DNA from: CAYMJK01 sp043101635
GTDB taxonomy: Bacteria > Planctomycetota > Phycisphaerae > Phycisphaerales > UBA1924
Length of the DNA: 7,727 nt
Assembly: GCA_043101635.1 (NCBI GenBank)
Contig: JBICIE010000195.1
Location: 1-7,727, forward strand
Reading direction: 5' to 3'
Made by a program: the position numbers and the translations under genes. Numbering within the stretch: the stretch's first letter is position 1; the number at the start of each line of letters is the position of its first letter. Below, one piece after another: positions 4,893-7,727 of the stretch. Under the pieces are notes generated by a model. The model did not search any database. It saw only the letters and a program-made list of their open reading frames with translations, and was not told the origin of the DNA.

Positions 4893-7526
4893 GTGGCCGG
4901 GGAGGGCCAACGAAGGAGCAGGTCGCATGTTGAAGACGCGGTCCGATTCTCTCTCTCTCTCTCTACGGTCTGTAGGAGGCGCTGGCTGACGGCCTTATGG
5001 GGCATGGCGTTCGTCCCTTGGGTGGCGGCAGGGCAGTTGGATTACGACCACAACTGGGCCGGCGGCGAAGGAGGGACCGGGGACGACTACGGGCGCGGCG
5101 TGGCGCTGTGGCACGATGGCACGGTGTGCCAGCTCACCGAACTCGACGCCGACACGGCCAGCCAGATGAAACTGACGCTGTCATGGCCGGACACGGGCGG
5201 CGTGCAGATGTTCAGCCGCGTGGACGGCGGCTCGGGCCCCGGCGGTGAGATCTTCCCGCGCGACATCGCGGCGGGGAACAACTTCGTGGACATGGGGTCG
5301 GGCCCTTACGACACGGCGTGGACGCACACGGTCGGGTCATTCATCGGAGAGGTGATGATCGACGACAAGCTGCTGGAATCTGGCGTCAGCGGGACGACGG
5401 TGGGCGCCCTTGTCACGCGCGATAGCGTCGATCTCAACTCTCCGGGCACTCCCGCAAACGCCTGGGCCACCGCGTTCACCAGCACGGACATCATCGAGGC
5501 CCTGACGGTGGCGTCGAGCCCGCTGGGTATCGCGGGCGGCGATACTACCGCTTCGGGCGCCGGGCCGATCTCTGGCGCAGCGGGCGCGGCGACGGCCGGG
5601 CCCGGAGCGCCGGCCAATGACATCTATCGACCACTGACCTACGAAGACCCGGGACCAAGCATGGTCGCCCTTCCGTCGACCGTGGGGGTCGGCGGCTACT
5701 TCAAGGGCTTCGCGACGTTCCCGACCGAAGACGACTCAAGCGTGATCCGCAACGCGCCCGGCGGGGTTGAGAACGGCTACGTCGTACTCGTGCTTCACTC
5801 GGACGAGCCCGGGCTCACCGCCGGGCGCGTGCTCCGGCGCGGCCCGGAGGGTCCGTCTGACAGCGCCTCGATACTGCAGATCGCATCGCCCAACGGGAAC
5901 ACGCGCGTCACCGGCATCGCCATCGATCCGAAGGACTACACCGTCGCGGTCACTGGCTGGTTCGAGGCTGCAGACACGAACTTCAATCCGGCTGGCGTCG
6001 CCTTCCCGGCGCCGTCGCACGCCGGGGCGCGCGACATCTTCGTGGCGGTTTACGAGCCGAACTACTATGGCCGTCTCTCGCTGCAATGGCTGTCCGTCGT
6101 CGGCACGCAATACGACGACGAGGGCGCCGGCGTCGCCTTCGACAGCGCCGGCGCCGTCTACGCCACCGGCTGGAAGGGGACCGCCGCCGGCGATGGCGAC
6201 CTCTGGATCGCTAGATTCAACAAGCAGACCGGTGGAACGTTCCCGCGATCGGTCAATCCCGTCTGGCAGTACACCTACACCGGCGCCGGCGACGACCGCG
6301 GGCTGGATGTGGCGGTCGATCACCTCGACCGGGCCCTCATCACCGGGCGCTTCGGGCTCCCCTCCGGGCCCGGCAACTACTGCCTCGACTTCGATCCGAG
6401 GTCCGGCGTGGATCTGCACTGCACGGCCGGCGGGTCGGACATCTTCGTCATACGCTTCTGGGCCAACAGCTTCTACGCCGGGGGATACGCGATCGGCGCC
6501 GACAAGGATGAGACGGGCGCAGCGATCGCAACCGAACCGCTCGGAACTGGTCGCATCGCCATCGGTGGCACATTCGGAATCGGCAGCACGCCGCCGTATG
6601 CCGTCGACTTCGATCCGGCCGGCGGCGCCGCGCTGCACTCGGATGGCGGGGCCGACGGCTTCATCAGCGCCCTGGATCAGCAGGTTCCCGAGGATGTGCT
6701 GAGCCAGGTGTCGATCGTGTTCGACAACTCCGGCAGCATGAGCCTTCCTGACACCAAGTATGTGGCGCTCATGACCGCTCTCCGGTCGAAGCTGCTCGCC
6801 TCGAACAACGTGAAGACGAACGGGACGGTCGTGCTCGGCGCTGTAGCATACTCGAACGGGGAGTCGGCCACGCCGTTCATGCCGTGGACGCTCATCGACA
6901 GCCCGAACACGCTGAACGCCGTCGCGAACCGCCTGGCGCGGCAGGCGCTGCCCACTGGGGGCAACAACCGGCTCCCGGAGGGGATCCAGGTCGTGGGCGA
7001 CCAGTTCCAGTTCATGACGGCGCCCGGCGCCTACCGGCATCTGGTGGCGATTGCCGAGCAGGAGTCGCTGGGCGACCCGAGCGCCGAGATCGACGCACTG
7101 TTCTCGCAAAGTCTGATCGACCAGGCCAGCGGTATCGCGACGTTCGAAACCAGCTCTTACGGCAGCGGGCGGAGGTACATCCTGAACGAAGTGGCCGAGT
7201 CGGTCGCCCAGTTCGCCGCAGCCGATCCACTGGAGGGCAACCTTGGCATGGCGGCGCAGGTTTCCGCCATGCTCGACCCGGCCTTCCCCGACCTCCTTGA
7301 TCGCTTTATCAAGCGCGTCACCGTCTGCCCGGGCGACTACGACCGCCTTGGGTGCGAAGACGCCGGTGATGCGACGGCGTTCTTCGTCGGTTCCAGCACC
7401 GGCGATCTGTATGCGGACTGGAACTTCAACGGCGTTTTCGATGGCCATCTGCCGCCGCAACTTGATCGTTATGACAGGCCGAAGTTCGAGACGGGCCTTT
7501 TGCTCCAGGGCTGCGAGTGCCCGTAA
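4893..7526 (+). CDS. Large exported SBBP-propeller / von Willebrand A protein with degenerate dockerin-like tail; start disturbed by a CT repeat
   Basis: From the GTG at 4893 the frame encodes 877 aa; residue numbers here use that start. A signal peptide is present: CRRR (27-30), then WLTALWGMAFVPWVAA, with probable cleavage after G47, before QLDYDHNW. Residues 48-330 have no recognised fold and are Gly/Asp/Thr-rich. Four SBBP-like propeller blades lie at about 333-388, 408-443, 465-521 and 537-595 (GIAIDPKDYTVAVTGWF; GVAFDSAGAVYATGWK; VAVDHLDRALITGRFG). A vWA domain with DNSGSM (611-616) runs to about 808 and has PFMPWTLIDSPNTL resembling DUF1194-type vWA. The tail 811-877 keeps a 27-residue-spaced EF-loop pair (D815, D842), the second degenerate, and ends CECP. 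The GTG has no good ribosome-binding site. The better AAGGAG-ATG at 4927 is out of frame because of a (CT)8 tract. Function is unknown; a surface or extracellular binding role is inference. Confidence 0.8.
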   Translation: MAGEGQRRSRSHVEDAVRFSLSLSTVCRRRWLTALWGMAFVPWVAAGQLDYDHNWAGGEGGTGDDYGRGVALWHDGTVCQLTELDADTASQMKLTLSWPDTGGVQMFSRVDGGSGPGGEIFPRDIAAGNNFVDMGSGPYDTAWTHTVGSFIGEVMIDDKLLESGVSGTTVGALVTRDSVDLNSPGTPANAWATAFTSTDIIEALTVASSPLGIAGGDTTASGAGPISGAAGAATAGPGAPANDIYRPLTYEDPGPSMVALPSTVGVGGYFKGFATFPTEDDSSVIRNAPGGVENGYVVLVLHSDEPGLTAGRVLRRGPEGPSDSASILQIASPNGNTRVTGIAIDPKDYTVAVTGWFEAADTNFNPAGVAFPAPSHAGARDIFVAVYEPNYYGRLSLQWLSVVGTQYDDEGAGVAFDSAGAVYATGWKGTAAGDGDLWIARFNKQTGGTFPRSVNPVWQYTYTGAGDDRGLDVAVDHLDRALITGRFGLPSGPGNYCLDFDPRSGVDLHCTAGGSDIFVIRFWANSFYAGGYAIGADKDETGAAIATEPLGTGRIAIGGTFGIGSTPPYAVDFDPAGGAALHSDGGADGFISALDQQVPEDVLSQVSIVFDNSGSMSLPDTKYVALMTALRSKLLASNNVKTNGTVVLGAVAYSNGESATPFMPWTLIDSPNTLNAVANRLARQALPTGGNNRLPEGIQVVGDQFQFMTAPGAYRHLVAIAEQESLGDPSAEIDALFSQSLIDQASGIATFETSSYGSGRRYILNEVAESVAQFAAADPLEGNLGMAAQVSAMLDPAFPDLLDRFIKRVTVCPGDYDRLGCEDAGDATAFFVGSSTGDLYADWNFNGVFDGHLPPQLDRYDRPKFETGLLLQGCECP
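4913..4918 (+). promoter_or_regulatory. Strong Shine-Dalgarno for the ATG at 4927
   Basis: AAGGAG stands 8 nt before the ATG at 4927. It is the best translation signal near the 5' end of the vWA gene, clearly better than anything before the GTG at 4893. The ATG it serves is in the wrong frame for the vWA protein in this sequence. Confidence 0.7.
4927..4989 (+). other. Short 20-codon frame from the well-placed ATG; probable out-of-frame N-terminus of the vWA protein
   Basis: Read from the ATG at 4927, translation gives MLKTRSD, then alternating Ser-Leu codons across the CT tract, then a TGA at 4987-4989 after 20 residues. With one CT unit less, the same ATG would continue as MLKTRSDSLSLSTVCRRR into WLTALWGMAF and the rest of the vWA protein, giving a signal peptide of about 35 residues. 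With 9 CT units it would stop at the TAG at 4971-4973 of the present sequence, after 16 residues. It is annotated as a probable misframed start rather than an independent gene. Confidence 0.6.
4948..4964 (+). repeat. T(CT)8 dinucleotide microsatellite within the signal-peptide-coding region
   Basis: This is a pure 17-bp tract of alternating T and C, eight CT units preceded by T. It sits 19 nt after the A of the ATG at 4927 and immediately before the codons for the signal-peptide CRRR. I see no comparable simple repeat elsewhere in the window. Changes of one unit shift the frame by 2 nt; 7 or 10 units put the ATG in frame with the vWA body, while 8 and 9 do not. Such tracts mutate by slipped-strand mispairing. 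Confidence 0.85.
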
Positions 7527-7727
7527 TGCGACATCGCACTCTCAACATCCGGATCGCGCTCGCGCTGTGCAGTTGCGCTGCGAGTTCCGGCGCTCCGGAC
7601 GCCACGTTTACTCCACTCGGCCTGCTGCCCGGCGGGGGAGCGTTCTTTAGCCTGGCGACCGGCGTCTCCGACGACGGGCAGGTGGTCGCCGGCACTGTCG
7701 GCGTAATGGACCCACTCGATGTCCTCC
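7526..7727 (+). CDS. HAF-repeat exported protein, 5' part only
   Basis: The ATG overlaps the TAA of the vWA gene by one base (TAATG), and the frame stays open to the right edge, 67 codons. The N-terminus MRHRTLNIRIALALCSCAAS has a basic start and a hydrophobic core like a signal peptide, with cleavage likely around residues 19-23; no canonical lipobox is seen. Residues 31-56 (LGLLPGGGAFF, then GVSDDGQVVAG) match the HAF-type extracellular repeat (L-G-x-L-P-G-G ... G-V-S-x-D-G-x-V-V-x-G). Such proteins are usually long and secreted, with unknown function, and often have C-terminal anchoring signals that cannot be seen here. There is no good Shine-Dalgarno of its own, so translational coupling to the vWA gene is likely. 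Its expression may therefore follow the reading state of the CT tract. Confidence 0.75.
   Translation, partial: MRHRTLNIRIALALCSCAASSGAPDATFTPLGLLPGGGAFFSLATGVSDDGQVVAGTVGVMDPLDVL

Larger units (their letters stand above)
4616..4926. other. Intergenic region, about 310 bp, with two strong stem-loops
   Basis: This stretch separates the LVIVD gene from the best-supported start of the vWA gene. It holds two perfect inverted repeats (4697-4717 and 4761-4777), a 9-bp direct repeat gggtgggcc (4679-4687 and 4691-4699), and a weak -10-like TATCTT at 4873-4878. The rest looks non-coding. No tRNA, riboswitch or clear sigma-70 promoter is recognisable. If translation instead begins at the GTG at 4893, the last 34 bases are coding. 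Confidence 0.6.

Noticed and set aside
3469..4989. 506-codon plus-strand frame overlapping the LVIVD gene
   Set aside because: The translation is mostly Arg and Pro, a frame shadow of the repeat-rich gene. It ends at the same TGA as the short frame from the ATG at 4927 simply because both share that frame.
5736..7460. 574-codon minus-strand open frame opposite the vWA gene
   Set aside because: It is an Arg/Val/Gly/Asp-rich shadow with no recognisable domain. The plus strand carries a coherent signal peptide, SBBP blades and a vWA motif.

Overview
This is a very GC-rich window with dense protein coding on both strands. It most likely comes from a planctomycete of the Phycisphaerae type. The best lineage clue is the C-terminus of the secreted protein at 3491-4615: a Cys-rich, dockerin-like pair of EF-hand loops (DCDVSGALDFFDF, then DCDASGAHDLFDF, then a final GC) that I associate with Phycisphaerales. 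Neighbouring LVIVD, SBBP and HAF-type secreted proteins fit that lineage. The assignment is inference; no rRNA or marker gene is present.

Left part (1-2960): the 3' end of a family 9 (heptosyltransferase-like) glycosyltransferase runs on the plus strand. It converges on a two-gene minus-strand serine-biosynthesis unit, serA (start at 2795) followed after 67 bp by serC (599-1726). SerA oxidises 3-phosphoglycerate to 3-phosphohydroxypyruvate and SerC transaminates it to 3-phosphoserine, so the pair supplies two consecutive steps. The SerA lacks an ACT domain and has Gln where the catalytic Glu of the family is expected.

Middle (2796-3490): a divergent intergenic region separates serA from a small four-helix DoxX-like membrane protein (2961-3392).

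Right part (3491-7727): a plus-strand run of three exported proteins of unknown purpose. The first is an LVIVD-repeat beta-propeller with a strict 42-residue period and a C-terminal dockerin-like module. The second is a large SBBP-propeller plus von Willebrand A protein ending in a degenerate copy of the same type of module. The third is the start of a HAF-repeat protein whose ATG overlaps the preceding stop codon.

The most striking feature is at the start of the large vWA protein. The well-placed Shine-Dalgarno and ATG (4927) read into a pure (CT)8 tract (4949-4964) and are out of frame with the 870-residue body. Loss of one CT unit, or gain of two, would join that ATG to a good signal peptide and the whole protein. 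This is the layout of a phase-variable contingency locus, such as the CT tracts in the signal-sequence regions of Helicobacter pylori outer-membrane genes. A sequencing indel or initiation at the upstream GTG (4893) are the alternatives.
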